A stretch of 64,000 bases of DNA from JBGANR01 sp044222225 (GCA_044222225.1 JBGANR010000024.1:7045-71044); one strand, 5' to 3'; counted from the stretch's first letter, positions 33,967 to 42,984 are shown. Made by a program: numbers and translations. The notes: generated by a model from the sequence alone, not told the origin.

Positions 33967-34938
33967 ATGACGGACGCCGTTCGGTCCCCGGGGCCGCAGG
34001 AACTGCTGGAGATCGCGGCCGTCGCGACGCAGTACTACCGCGAGGGACGCTCCAAGGTGGACATCGCGGACGCGATGGGCATCAGTCGCTTCCGCGTCGC
34101 CCGGCTGCTCGACGCGGCGTTGGATCTGGGCGTCGTACGGATCGAGATCGCCATGCCGGACGGGATCAACGTCGGCCTGTCCGCCGAACTCGCCGCCGCG
34201 TACCGGCTCCGACGGGCCATCGTCATCGACGCTCCGGACGAGCCGGTCGCCGAGCTGCGCACCGGCCTAGGGCGCGTCGCGGCCAACCTGCTGCCCGAGC
34301 TGGTGCGCAAGGACGATGTCGTCGGGATCGCCTGGGGGCGGACCGTCAACGCCATGACCGTCGAGCTCAAACGCATCGAGCCGTGCTCCATCGTGCAGTT
34401 GACCGGTGCGCTGGTCGGCTCCGAGGTCAACGACAACGCGATCGAGCTCGTCCGCCGGATGTCGCAGATCTCGCAGGGGGCGGCGTACCCGATCTACGCA
34501 CCGCTGCTGCTGGACGATCCGGCGGTCGCGCAGTCCCTGCGCGGCCAGGCCCAGGTGGCCGAGGCGATGCGCCTGTACGAGCGGGTCAACGTCGCCGTCA
34601 TCCCGATCGGCTCGTGGCATCCGCCGGACTCCCAGATCTACATCAGCGTCGACGACGCCGAGCGCAGGGAACTGCTGGCCTACGGGGTGCGCGCCGATAC
34701 GAGCACGGTCATGCTCGCGGCCGACGGACGGATCCTCACCCCGCCGCTCAGCGACCGGATGATCGGCATCACCGGCGAGCAGCTCCGCCGCGTCCCCGAG
34801 GTCGTCGCCGTCGCCGGGGGCCTCGGCAAGGCGGAGGCGATCGGCGTGGCGCTGCGGGCTCGCCTCGTCACGACGCTCATCACCAACAGCACGGTCGCCC
34901 GGGAGCTCCTGACGCGGCGTCCGGCCGAAGAAGCCTGA
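33967..34938 (+). CDS. SorC/DeoR-type sugar-binding transcriptional regulator
   Basis: SorC-family regulator, 323 residues. The N-terminal helix-turn-helix (about 14-60) reads LEIAAVATQYYREGRSKVDIADAMGISRFRVARLLDAALDLGVV. The rest is a sugar-phosphate-binding domain: VGIAWGRTVNAMTVEL, VQLTGALVGSEVNDNAIELVRRM and a C-terminal VVAVAGGLGKAEAIGVALR. GGGAGGA lies five bases before the ATG. It is divergent from the SIS-kinase-dehydrogenase-ABC operon and very likely controls it, with a phosphorylated intermediate as effector. Confidence 0.92.
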   Translation: MTDAVRSPGPQELLEIAAVATQYYREGRSKVDIADAMGISRFRVARLLDAALDLGVVRIEIAMPDGINVGLSAELAAAYRLRRAIVIDAPDEPVAELRTGLGRVAANLLPELVRKDDVVGIAWGRTVNAMTVELKRIEPCSIVQLTGALVGSEVNDNAIELVRRMSQISQGAAYPIYAPLLLDDPAVAQSLRGQAQVAEAMRLYERVNVAVIPIGSWHPPDSQIYISVDDAERRELLAYGVRADTSTVMLAADGRILTPPLSDRMIGITGEQLRRVPEVVAVAGGLGKAEAIGVALRARLVTTLITNSTVARELLTRRPAEEA

Positions 34939-34976
34939 CCTCGGGGCCCGTGCGTGGCGTCGTCGTCGCGCGGCGG

Positions 34977-35519
34977 ATGTGCTTTGTCGCCGTCCCGGGA
35001 TTGACGGTCTGCTACGTCTGGGCGTCGAAGAAGGACCTCATGCCCGATAGCTACCGCGATGACAACGATCGCTTCTACAACTGGGTGGCGCTCAAGACCT
35101 ACAAGTCGGCGATCTGGGCGGCCCGAAACGGGCACGGAGATGACGCCGAGGTGCACTTCAGGTTCGGTCACGTTCGGGGCTTCGATCACGCGGGGAGCAA
35201 GAACTACATCGAGAAAGAGGCGCAGGAGGATCCGAAGATCCCGCACCGACTGCAGGCGTCATTGCGATGGATCTCCGCGGACAGGTACCGGGAGAGCCAA
35301 GCGGCAGACCTGTTCGGTGGCTTCTTGAGCGCCGCCGTCTGGCCGAAAGGGGACTACGGCTACACGGAGCCGAACTATCTGCACCGGGTGTGGCCGGTGA
35401 TCAGGAAGAACGACGACGGCTGTGCGATCCCGCTCGGCGTGTTCGCGATGCCGCACCACAGGGTAGCGACAGAGGCCGACTGGTTTCCGTGTGACGATCG
35501 ATGCCCTGGACGCGCATGA
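34977..35519 (+). pseudogene. DUF3800-like protein, N-terminally truncated remnant
   Basis: The frame encodes about 180 residues resembling the C-terminal two-thirds of DUF3800 proteins: FYNWVALKTYKSAIWAARN, then RLQASLRWISADRYRESQAADLFGGFLSAAV, where the ADL segment corresponds to the family's late active-site-like motif. The N-terminal strand with the family's Asp-Glu-Ser motif is missing and no ribosome binding site is seen. The DNA is less GC-rich than its neighbours. I read it as a decayed, acquired gene; a short functional protein is less likely. Family assignment is moderate. Confidence 0.45.
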
Positions 35520-35528
35520 GTCGGGCCC

Positions 35529-35603
35529 CGTAGAGCCTCCAGGGGCCGATCCACTGAAGGAGCGCGATGGCAGCACCGCTGGCTTACCCTGGCAGGCTCT
35601 ACG
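35529..35603. repeat. 10-bp inverted repeat with a 55-base spacer
   Basis: CGTAGAGCCT and its exact complement AGGCTCTACG flank about 55 bases in the gap between the DUF3800 remnant and hemW. Possibly a hairpin terminator with a long loop or the ends of a small inserted fragment. No open reading frame is seen inside. Confidence 0.3.
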
Positions 35604-35700
35604 AAGCCCGTCTGTCAAGTAGAGCACACGACGTCAACAGTCTCCAGGGCCGTCGACGGCCCGGATGATCGTCGGCGGTTCGCGCTGGGACACTGGCCTC

Positions 35701-36879
35701 GTGACCGCAGCCGCTGAACTCGCCGACCTCCTCTCCGGCCGCCCGGCCGCACCCGACCGGCCGTTCGGCGTCTACGTGCACGTTCCGTTCTGTGCGACAC
35801 GCTGCGGGTACTGCGATTTCAACACGTACACCGCGGGCGAACTCGGCAGCGCGACCGGGCCGGACGCCTGGCACGAGGGGATGGAGCGCGAACTCGACCG
35901 GGCCGCCGCGCTGCTCGGGCCGCGCGAGGCGGCCACCGTCTTCATCGGCGGCGGCACGCCGTCGCTGCTCGGCGGCGCGGGCCTGACGCGGGTGCTCGAC
36001 GCCGTCCGCGCGCGCTTCCCGCTGGCGCCGGACGCCGAGGTGACCACCGAATCGAACCCCGAGTCGACGTCCCCGGCGTTCTTCGCCGCGCTCCGGGAGG
36101 CGGGCTACACGCGGATCTCGCTCGGCATGCAGTCGGCGTCCGCGCGCGTCCTCGCCGTGCTCGACCGCACTCACACGCCGGGCCGGGCCGTCGCGGCCGC
36201 GCGGGAGGCGACCGCCGCGGGCTTCGCGCACGTCAACCTCGACCTCATCTACGGCACCCCCGGCGAGACGGACGACGACCTGCACCGTTCACTGGACAGC
36301 GTCCTGGCTGCGGGCGTCGACCACGTGTCGGCGTACGCGCTCATCGTCGAGGACGGGACGGCGCTGGCCCGGCGCATCCGGCGCGGCGAGCTGCCGGCTC
36401 CGGACGACGACGTCCTCGCCGCCCGCTACGAGATCCTCGACGCGCGGCTCGCCGACGCCGGTCTGCGCTGGTATGAGGTGTCGAACTGGGCGGCCGACGC
36501 CGACGCGCAGTGCCGGCACAACCTGGGCTACTGGTGCGACGGCGACTGGTGGGGCGTCGGACCGGGGGCGCACGGGCACGTCGGCGGTGTGCGGTTCTGG
36601 AACGTCAAGCATCCGGCGCGGTACGCGACGGCCGTCGCCGACGGTCTGCCCGCGGCCGGCTACGAGACGCTGACGGACGCCGAGCGGCACATGGAATCGG
36701 TGATGCTGCGACTCCGGCTGGCCGAAGGCCTACCGCTGGACCTGCTCGACGACGACGAGCGGACGCGCGCGGCGGGGGCCGTCGCCGACGGCCTGGCCGT
36801 CGAATCGGACGGACGGCTGCGGCTCACCGACCGGGGTCGTCTGCTCGCCGATGGCGTGGTCCGCGAACTCCTGGCGTGA
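35701..36879 (+). CDS. hemW: Heme chaperone HemW (radical SAM)
   Basis: Radical-SAM heme chaperone HemW, formerly annotated as oxygen-independent coproporphyrinogen oxidase. 392 residues from the GTG at 35701. The cluster motif CATRCGYCDFNTYTAGE is followed by FIGGGTPSLL, TTESNPES, RISLGMQSAS, NLDLIYGTPGETDDDL and the C-terminal HemN domain with GVGPGAHGHVGGVRFWNVKHPARY. The CxxxCxYC form lacks the extra cysteine of true HemN, supporting the chaperone role. Its 3' end overlaps the convergent gene by 56 bases. Confidence 0.93.
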   Translation: MTAAAELADLLSGRPAAPDRPFGVYVHVPFCATRCGYCDFNTYTAGELGSATGPDAWHEGMERELDRAAALLGPREAATVFIGGGTPSLLGGAGLTRVLDAVRARFPLAPDAEVTTESNPESTSPAFFAALREAGYTRISLGMQSASARVLAVLDRTHTPGRAVAAAREATAAGFAHVNLDLIYGTPGETDDDLHRSLDSVLAAGVDHVSAYALIVEDGTALARRIRRGELPAPDDDVLAARYEILDARLADAGLRWYEVSNWAADADAQCRHNLGYWCDGDWWGVGPGAHGHVGGVRFWNVKHPARYATAVADGLPAAGYETLTDAERHMESVMLRLRLAEGLPLDLLDDDERTRAAGAVADGLAVESDGRLRLTDRGRLLADGVVRELLA

Positions 36880-37348
36880 CATCGGGCGTCGCCCAGGACG
36901 GGCGCTGCGGCTGGGCCGCCGGTGAGCCCGGGCGGTCCAGCCAGGGCCGCGCCGGACGGGCCGGCCCGGGGGCCCCGGGCTGCTGCGGCGGTCCCGCAGG
37001 TGCGGCGGCCGCCGCGACCCCGGGGGCCGCCGCCGGCCCCTGCCGCCGGACGCGGGCGTCGAGGTCGAGGACGCGGGCGTGGATCGTCGGCCGGTTGCGC
37101 AGCGCCGAACGGACGGCGCGATGCAGCCCGTCCTCCAGGTACAGCTCGCCGTCCCAGGAGACGACGTGCGCGAACAGGTCGCCGTAGAACGTCGAGTCCT
37201 CGGACAGCAGACGGTCGAGGGCGAGCACGCTCGTCACCGTCGTCAACTGGTCGAGCCGCAGCTGACGCGGCGGGATCGTCGCCCAGTCGCCGGCCGACAG
37301 CCCGTGCTCGGGGTACGGTCTGCCGTCCCCTGTGCCTTTGAAGATCAC
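36824..37348 (-). CDS. Conserved actinobacterial protein (ParB-like core) with Pro/Ala-rich tail
   Basis: Protein of 174 residues. The first 100 residues form a compact conserved domain: VIFKGTGDGRPYPEHGLSAGDW, IPPRQLRLDQLTTVTSVLALDRLLSEDSTFYGDLFAHVV and LYLEDGLHRAVRSALRNRP. I remember a close 105-residue relative in M. tuberculosis (Rv2375), also beside hrcA, with a ParB-like appearance; function is unknown. The last 75 residues are a low-complexity tail (AAPGVAAAAAPAGPP...), which overlaps the 3' end of hemW and is probably a local extension. GTG start inside a duplicated 16-base segment. Confidence 0.75.
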   Translation of the reverse strand: MIFKGTGDGRPYPEHGLSAGDWATIPPRQLRLDQLTTVTSVLALDRLLSEDSTFYGDLFAHVVSWDGELYLEDGLHRAVRSALRNRPTIHARVLDLDARVRRQGPAAAPGVAAAAAPAGPPQQPGAPGPARPARPWLDRPGSPAAQPQRPSWATPDVTPGVRGPRHRRADDPGR

Positions 37349-37370
37349 GCGCGGCCCTTGAAGATCACGC
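37335..37370. repeat. Tandem 20-bp duplication over the start codon
   Basis: CCTTTGAAGATCACGC (37335-37350) and CCCTTGAAGATCACGC (37355-37370) repeat with a 20-base period and one mismatch. On the minus strand both copies begin GTG ATC TTC AA. The upstream copy gives a 7-codon frame (VIFKGRA) whose TGA overlaps the GTG of the true gene. Confidence 0.6.
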
Positions 37371-37450
37371 TTGCAAGGGTAGCGACGCCGCGGCAGTAAA
37401 ATGGCCCCGGTCACCACGAGACCGGTACGGTCACGCGAGGAGGTTCTCCC

Positions 37451-38485
37451 ATGCCAACGCCCGAGGAGCGTCGCTTCGAGGTGTTGCGTGCGATCGTCTC
37501 CGACTACGTGTCGACGCACGAGCCGATCGGGTCGCGGGCGCTCGTCGAACACCACCGCCTCGGCGTCAGCAGCGCCACGGTGCGCAACGACATGGCCGTG
37601 CTCGAGGCCGAGGGCTACATCACCCAGCCGCACACCAGCTCGGGACGCGTCCCCACCGACAAGGGCTACCGGTTCTTCGTCGACCGGATCAGCGAGGTCA
37701 AGCCGCTCTCGCGCGGCGAGCGCAGCGCGATCCTGTCCTTCCTCGAGTCCGGTGTCGACCTCGACGACGTGCTGCGCCGCTCGGTGCGGCTGCTCGCGCA
37801 GCTCACCCACCAGGTCGCGATCATCCAATACCCCACGCTGTCGACGTCGCGGGTGCGCCACCTCGAGATCGTGCCGCTCACCCCGACCCGGCTGCTGCTC
37901 GTGCTCATCACCGACACCGGTCGCGTCGAGCAGCGGATGGTCGAGCTGGGCGCCGAGATCGGCGACGCGGAGCTCTCTCGGCTGCGGGCGCTGTTCCTCG
38001 CCGCGCTCGTCGGCAAGAAGCTGTCCGACGCGTCGACGGCGGTGTCGACGCTCGCGGCCGACACGCAGGCCGAGCTGCGGCCCGTCGTCGTGCGGATCGC
38101 GACGGTGCTGATCGAGACGCTCGTCGAGCGCACGGACGAACGGCTGCTCATGGGGGGTGCGTCGAATCTCACCCGCGCGGCGGCGGACTTCGCTCCGATC
38201 GCCGGATCGATGCGCTCGGTGCTGGAGGCGCTGGAGGAACAGGTCGTCGTGCTGCGGCTGCTCGCCGCGGCGACGGACTCCGGCACGGTGATGGTGCAGA
38301 TCGGGGAGGAGACGATGGCCGAGACCCTGCGGGGCGCCTCCGTCGTCTCCACCGGGTACGGTGCCTCGGGCAGCGTGTTCGGCGGGCTCGGGGTGCTCGG
38401 GCCGACACGGATGGACTATCCCGGAACAATCGCGGCGGTGTCGGCCGTTGCGAAGTACGTCGGCGAGGTGCTCGGCGAGCGGTAA
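37451..38485 (+). CDS. hrcA: Heat-inducible transcription repressor HrcA
   Basis: Repressor of class I heat-shock genes that binds CIRCE elements, 344 residues. The winged-helix N-terminus reads RRFEVLRAIVSDYVSTHEPIGSRALVEHHRLGVSSATVRNDMAVLEAEGYITQPHTSSGRVPTDKGYRFFVD; the GAF-like core and C-terminal SVVSTGYGASGSVFGGLGVLGPTRMDYPGTIAAVSAVAKYVGEVL are typical. ATG with a GAGGAGG site nine bases upstream. No CIRCE (TTAGCACTC dyad) is seen in front of it. dnaJ follows after 75 bases. Confidence 0.96.
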   Translation: MPTPEERRFEVLRAIVSDYVSTHEPIGSRALVEHHRLGVSSATVRNDMAVLEAEGYITQPHTSSGRVPTDKGYRFFVDRISEVKPLSRGERSAILSFLESGVDLDDVLRRSVRLLAQLTHQVAIIQYPTLSTSRVRHLEIVPLTPTRLLLVLITDTGRVEQRMVELGAEIGDAELSRLRALFLAALVGKKLSDASTAVSTLAADTQAELRPVVVRIATVLIETLVERTDERLLMGGASNLTRAAADFAPIAGSMRSVLEALEEQVVVLRLLAAATDSGTVMVQIGEETMAETLRGASVVSTGYGASGSVFGGLGVLGPTRMDYPGTIAAVSAVAKYVGEVLGER

Positions 38486-38559
38486 CGCGTGCGCCGAGCT
38501 GGACGGCATCGGCGCGCGAATGACGCCGCCGGGACGACGAAGAGGACGAAGTTACAGAA

Positions 38560-39690
38560 GTGGCACAGGATTACTACGGCAACCTCGGGGTGGCGCGCGG
38601 CGCGTCGGACGCGGAGATCAAGCGGGCCTACCGCAGGCTTGCGCGGGAACTGCACCCCGACATCAACCCCGGTGAGTCGGCCAAGGTGCGGTTCCAGCAG
38701 GTCAAGACGGCGTACGAGGTGCTCTCCGACCCGGCCAAACGGCAGATCGTCGACGCCGGCGGCGATCCGATGGCCGGTCCCACCGGCCCCGGGCCCGGGG
38801 GCTTCGGCGGTTTCGGCGACATCTTCGAGACGTTCTTCGGCGGTGGGGGCGCTCGCGGCCCGCGCAGCCGCGTCCAGCCGGGGGAGAACGCGCTGCTGCG
38901 CGTGACGCTCGACCTGGCCGACTGCGCGTCCGGCGTCACCCGCGAGGTGGCCGTCGAGACGGCGATCCTCTGCGACGCGTGCACGGGCTCGGGCACCAAC
39001 GGCGATTCCCGGCCGATCCGCTGCGACACCTGTCACGGCGCCGGCGAGGTGCAGACGGTGCAGCGCTCGCTGCTCGGCCAGGTGCTGACGACGCGTCCGT
39101 GCCCGACCTGCGCCGGCGTCGGCGAGGTCATCCCGGACCCGTGCCACAAGTGCGGCGGTGACGGACGCGTGCGCGCGCGCCGGACGCTCAACGTCAAGAT
39201 CCCGCCCGGCGTCGCCGAGGGGATGCGGGTGCGGCTCGCCGGTCAGGGCGAGGTCGGCCCCGGCGGCGGTCCGGCCGGCGACATCTTCGTCGAGGTCCAC
39301 GAGGCCGTCGACGACGTCTTCGTCCGCGACGGCGACGATCTGCACTGCACCGTCCGGGTGCCCGTCGCGGACGCCGTGCTCGGCGCCGCCGTCGCGGTTC
39401 CGACGGTCCTCGGCGGCACCGTCGACGTCACCATCGACCCGGGCACTCAGCCCGGCCAGGTGACGCGCGTGCGCGGCGAGGGCATGCCGCACCTGCACAC
39501 CGAGGTGCGGGGCGTGCTGCACGTCCACATGGACGTCATCGTCCCGGCGAAGCTCGATCACGCACAGGCCGATCTCATCCGGCGCTTCCGGGACGCCCGG
39601 CGCGACCGGCCCGAGGTCGTCGACGCCACGACGTCGCCGGCGAGCGGGGGGCTGTTCTCCAAGCTGCGGCACGCGTTCGCGGGTCGCTGA
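38560..39690 (+). CDS. dnaJ2: Chaperone DnaJ (second paralogue, DnaJ2 type)
   Basis: DnaJ co-chaperone that stimulates DnaK ATPase, 376 residues. J domain YYGNLGVARGASDAEIKRAYRRLARELHPDINP with the HPD tripeptide; Gly/Phe-rich linker GPGGFGGFGDIFETFFGGG; four CxxCxGxG zinc modules (CDACTGSG, CDTCHGAG, CPTCAGVG, CHKCGGDG); two beta-rich substrate-binding domains. Position directly after hrcA marks it as the actinobacterial DnaJ2 rather than the dnaK-operon copy. GTG start. Confidence 0.95.
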   Translation: MAQDYYGNLGVARGASDAEIKRAYRRLARELHPDINPGESAKVRFQQVKTAYEVLSDPAKRQIVDAGGDPMAGPTGPGPGGFGGFGDIFETFFGGGGARGPRSRVQPGENALLRVTLDLADCASGVTREVAVETAILCDACTGSGTNGDSRPIRCDTCHGAGEVQTVQRSLLGQVLTTRPCPTCAGVGEVIPDPCHKCGGDGRVRARRTLNVKIPPGVAEGMRVRLAGQGEVGPGGGPAGDIFVEVHEAVDDVFVRDGDDLHCTVRVPVADAVLGAAVAVPTVLGGTVDVTIDPGTQPGQVTRVRGEGMPHLHTEVRGVLHVHMDVIVPAKLDHAQADLIRRFRDARRDRPEVVDATTSPASGGLFSKLRHAFAGR

Positions 39691-39710
39691 CCGGAGCTCA
39701 CGGACATCGC

Positions 39711-40463
39711 ATGGGGCTTTCCCTCTATCGCTGCCCGGAGCTGCCCGCGGCGGGTGCGTCCGGGGAGGTGACCGGCTCGGAGGCTCGGCACGCCGTGGTC
39801 GTGGCCCGGCTGCGCGCCGGCGAGCGGGTGCTGCTCGGCGACGGCCGCGGCGGCCTGGCCGAATGCCTGGTCGACGCGGTGGCGCCGGATCGATTCGACG
39901 TCACCGTGCTCGCTCGCCGCGACGAGGAGCCGCCGTCACCGCAGGTCACGCTCGTGCAGGCGCTGCCGAAGGGCGAGCGCGGCGATCTGGCAGTCGACCT
40001 CGCGACCGAGGCCGGTGTCGACGCGATCGTGCCGTGGCAGGCGGCACGCTGCGTCGCCCGGTGGCAGGGCGTGAAAGCCCGGCGCGGCGTCGAGCGCTGG
40101 CAGGCCACCGCCGCCTCGGCCGCCAAACAGGCGCGACGGGCGTACGTGCCCGAGGTGGCCGAGCTCGCCGGCACGGCGGCCGTCGCCCGGCTGGTCGCCG
40201 AGGTGAGCGGCGCCGGCGGCGTCGTCGCACTGCTGCACGAGGAGGCCGCACGGCCGTTCGCCGCGCTGCCGGTGCGGGACGCGTCGCGAGTCGTGCTCGT
40301 CGTCGGCCCCGAGGGCGGGATCGCGCCCGAGGAGATCGCGACGCTGACGGCCGCCGGCGGCGTGCCGGTGCTGCTCGGTCCGCACGTGCTGCGCACGTCG
40401 ACGGCCGGTGCGGTGGCGCTCGGCGCGCTCGGCGTCCTCACGGACAGGTGGGGCCGGCCGTGA
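39711..40463 (+). CDS. rsmE: 16S rRNA (uracil1498-N3)-methyltransferase
   Basis: SPOUT-class methyltransferase RsmE, 250 residues, which methylates U1498 of 16S rRNA. An N-terminal PUA-like domain (about 1-75, ARHAVVVARLRAGERVLLGDGRG) precedes the knot-fold domain with QALPKGERGDLAVDLATEAGVDAIVPW, VVGPEGGIAPEE and LGPHVLRTSTAGAVAL, the SAM-binding trefoil. Follows dnaJ2 as in mycobacteria. Its stop overlaps the next GTG. Confidence 0.95.
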   Translation: MGLSLYRCPELPAAGASGEVTGSEARHAVVVARLRAGERVLLGDGRGGLAECLVDAVAPDRFDVTVLARRDEEPPSPQVTLVQALPKGERGDLAVDLATEAGVDAIVPWQAARCVARWQGVKARRGVERWQATAASAAKQARRAYVPEVAELAGTAAVARLVAEVSGAGGVVALLHEEAARPFAALPVRDASRVVLVVGPEGGIAPEEIATLTAAGGVPVLLGPHVLRTSTAGAVALGALGVLTDRWGRP

Positions 40464-41236
40464 CGCCGCGACGCGTCAAACTCGCCTACGGGCCGGCCCG
40501 TTCGCAGTTCGGGCATCTGCACGTGCCCGCCGCAGACCCCGACGGATTCGACGCCCGGCTGCGGCCGGTCGTGCTCGTCCACGGCGGCTCCTGGTCGACC
40601 GATTTCAGCCTCGTCGTCTACAGCGCGATCGCCCGTGACCTGGTCGGACGCGGCGCACTCGTCTGGAATCTCGAGTACCGGCGCGTCGAGGAGGGCGGCC
40701 TCTGGCCGATCCCCGGCGAGGACGTCCGCGACGGTATCCGCGCGCTCGACGGCGTCGTCCGAACCGAGCTCGGCGCCCGGCACCACGACGTCGCCTGGGA
40801 CGACGTCGCCGTCGTCGGCCACAGCGCCGGCGCGCAGCTCGCGGTGTGGGCCGTCGCGGCGCTCGGCGCGCGTACCGGACGCACGCGGATCACGCAGGTG
40901 GTGGCCCAGGCGGGCCCGCTCGACATGCAGGCCCGCGGCCGGGCGGGCAGCGAGACGGCGGCGCGGCTGCTCGGTTCCCACGACCCGGCCGTGGTGGCCG
41001 ATCTCTACCGCGACGTCTCGCCCGCGACACAGCGCACGTTCGGTGCGCACGTCGTCGCGATCCACGGCACCGCAGACGCGGTGGTTCCGGCGCGGATGAG
41101 CGAGTCCTACGTCGAACGGGTGACGGCCCGCGGCCAGAGCGCCGCCTTCGTACCGGTCGGGGGAGCCGGGCACGACGACTTCGTCGAGCCCGCGTCCGGC
41201 GCCCACCGGGCGACGCTGCGGGCGCTCGGCCTCTGA
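40460..41236 (+). CDS. Alpha/beta hydrolase
   Basis: Alpha/beta hydrolase, 258 residues, starting at the GTG that overlaps the rsmE stop. HGGSW (oxyanion region), GHSAGAQLA (nucleophile Ser), HGTADAVVP (acid Asp) and GAGHDDFVEP (catalytic His) form a complete triad in the usual order. The HGGSW/GHSAGA pattern resembles kynurenine formamidase and carboxylesterases; the substrate is unknown. Coupling to rsmE looks positional rather than functional. Confidence 0.85.
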   Translation: MTPRRVKLAYGPARSQFGHLHVPAADPDGFDARLRPVVLVHGGSWSTDFSLVVYSAIARDLVGRGALVWNLEYRRVEEGGLWPIPGEDVRDGIRALDGVVRTELGARHHDVAWDDVAVVGHSAGAQLAVWAVAALGARTGRTRITQVVAQAGPLDMQARGRAGSETAARLLGSHDPAVVADLYRDVSPATQRTFGAHVVAIHGTADAVVPARMSESYVERVTARGQSAAFVPVGGAGHDDFVEPASGAHRATLRALGL

Positions 41237-41425
41237 CGGGTGCGCCGTGTCCGCGCTAGATGATTGATGCCTGGTGATACTCACCTGAGCGCGCCGGCTC
41301 TGACCATCCGGCCACTCGTGGCGGAGATAACACGTGGACGCGGCGGATGCGTCCGGACGTAGAATCGTCCGTATCCGGGGCCGATCGGCCCGCAGACGAA
41401 TACCGACAGGAGACGTGAGCCGTAC

Positions 41426-42454
41426 GTGACTGAAACGAACACCGACCGCGGGCCGGGAACGGTCCGAACCAGTGAGGAGGTCTCGCCGGAGGTGGTGCTC
41501 GGGTTGCTCGGCTCGAACGACGCGAACCTGCGCACGTTGTCCTCGCTGCTGACGGCCGACATCCATGTCCGGGGCAACCGGGTCACGTTCACCGGAGTGC
41601 CGGCGGACGTCGCGCTCGCCGAGCGGGCCGTCGCCGAACTCGTCGGCCTCGTCCGGCGCGGTGCGCCCGTCGGTCCCGACGACGTCCGGCGCGTGGTGGC
41701 GATGCTCACCGGAGGCGTCAAAGAATCGCCCGCGGACGTCCTGAGCCTCAACATCATCTCGCGGCGCGGCAAGTCGATCCGCCCCAAGACGCTCAACCAG
41801 AAGCATTACGTCGACGCCATCGACGCCAACACCATCGTGTTCGGCATGGGCCCGGCCGGCACCGGCAAGACGTACCTCGCGATGGCGAAGGCCGTCCAGG
41901 CGCTGCAGGCCAAGCAGGTCAACCGCATCATCCTCACCCGGCCGGCCGTCGAGGCGGGCGAGCGGCTGGGCTTCCTGCCCGGCACGCTGCACGAGAAGAT
42001 CGATCCGTATCTGCGGCCGCTGCACGACGCGCTGCACGACATGATGGATCCCGAGGCGATTCCGAAGCTCATGGAGGCGGGCATCATCGAGGTCGCGCCG
42101 CTGGCCTACATGCGGGGCCGCACCCTCAACGACGCGTTCATCATCCTCGACGAGGCGCAGAACACCACGGCGCTGCAGATGAAGATGTTCCTCACCCGGC
42201 TCGGCTTCGGCTCGAAGATCGTCGTGACCGGCGACTCGACCCAGGTCGATCTTCCGGGCGGGGAGGAGTCGGGGCTGCGCGCGGCGTCGGAGATCCTGCG
42301 CGGCATCGACGACATCGCGTTCGCGACGCTGACCAGCGACGACGTCGTCCGGCACCGGCTGGTCTCGGACATCGTCGACGCCTACTCCGAATACGAGGAC
42401 CGCGGCCGGCACGCGCCGAGTCGCCGACTCCCGAACAGGCGGGCCGCCCGATGA
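41426..42454 (+). CDS. phoH: PhoH-like ATPase
   Basis: PhoH family ATPase, 342 residues, linked to RNA metabolism because it is almost always next to ybeY. An N-terminal KH-like segment (about 20-90, EVVLGLLGSNDANLRTLSSLL) precedes the P-loop domain: KTLNQKHYVDAIDANTIVFGMGPAGTGKTYLAMAKAVQAL, RPAVEAGERLGFLPG and Walker B FIILDEAQNTTALQMKMFLTRLGFGSK. Starts with GTG. Its stop overlaps the ybeY ATG. Confidence 0.93.
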   Translation: MTETNTDRGPGTVRTSEEVSPEVVLGLLGSNDANLRTLSSLLTADIHVRGNRVTFTGVPADVALAERAVAELVGLVRRGAPVGPDDVRRVVAMLTGGVKESPADVLSLNIISRRGKSIRPKTLNQKHYVDAIDANTIVFGMGPAGTGKTYLAMAKAVQALQAKQVNRIILTRPAVEAGERLGFLPGTLHEKIDPYLRPLHDALHDMMDPEAIPKLMEAGIIEVAPLAYMRGRTLNDAFIILDEAQNTTALQMKMFLTRLGFGSKIVVTGDSTQVDLPGGEESGLRAASEILRGIDDIAFATLTSDDVVRHRLVSDIVDAYSEYEDRGRHAPSRRLPNRRAAR

Positions 42455-42984
42455 TCGAGATCAGCAACGAGTCCGGCATCGACGTCGACGAGGAGCGGCT
42501 CATCGACGTCGCGCGCTTCGCGATCGCGGCCATGGACGTGCATCCCGGTGCGGAGCTGTCGATGGTGCTCGTCGACGAACCGACGATGGCCGGCCTGCAC
42601 GAGCAGTGGATGGATCTGCCCGGGCCGACGGACGTCATGAGCTTCCCGATGGACGAGCTGACGCCCGGCGGGCGTCCGGACGCGCCCGAGCCCGGGGAAG
42701 CGCAGCTCGGCGACATCGTGCTGTGTCCGACGTTCGCCGCCAAGCAGGCGATCGCGGCCAGGCATTCGGCCGAGCACGAGCTGGCGATCCTCACCGTTCA
42801 CGGCGTGCTGCACCTGCTCGGCTTCGATCATGCGGAGCCCGAGGAGGAGAAGCGCATGTTCGGGCTGCAGAACCAGATCGTCGCCGACTGGTACGAGGAC
42901 CGGCGGCGACGCGACCGGGAGCGTAAGCAGGCGGCCAAGGACGCGCGCGTCCTCGGTGGCGCGGGCTTCGGCCGAAAGCCGTGA
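42451..42984 (+). CDS. ybeY: rRNA maturation endoribonuclease YbeY
   Basis: Zinc-dependent endoribonuclease for 16S rRNA 3'-end maturation and ribosome quality control, 177 residues. The metal-binding motif HGVLHLLGFDH carries the three histidines. DVMSFPMDEL and LGDIVLCP are typical. Overlaps phoH by four bases (ATGA); the CBS-domain protein follows after 31 bases. Confidence 0.96.
   Translation: MIEISNESGIDVDEERLIDVARFAIAAMDVHPGAELSMVLVDEPTMAGLHEQWMDLPGPTDVMSFPMDELTPGGRPDAPEPGEAQLGDIVLCPTFAAKQAIAARHSAEHELAILTVHGVLHLLGFDHAEPEEEKRMFGLQNQIVADWYEDRRRRDRERKQAAKDARVLGGAGFGRKP

Noticed and set aside
37349..37450. A CIRCE operator before hrcA
   Set aside because: No TTAGCACTC/GAGTGCTAA dyad is present, even allowing a few mismatches.
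39725..42412. An 895-codon minus-strand frame opposite rsmE, the hydrolase and phoH
   Set aside because: All three plus-strand genes have complete conserved motifs; the antisense frame has none and is compositionally a shadow.
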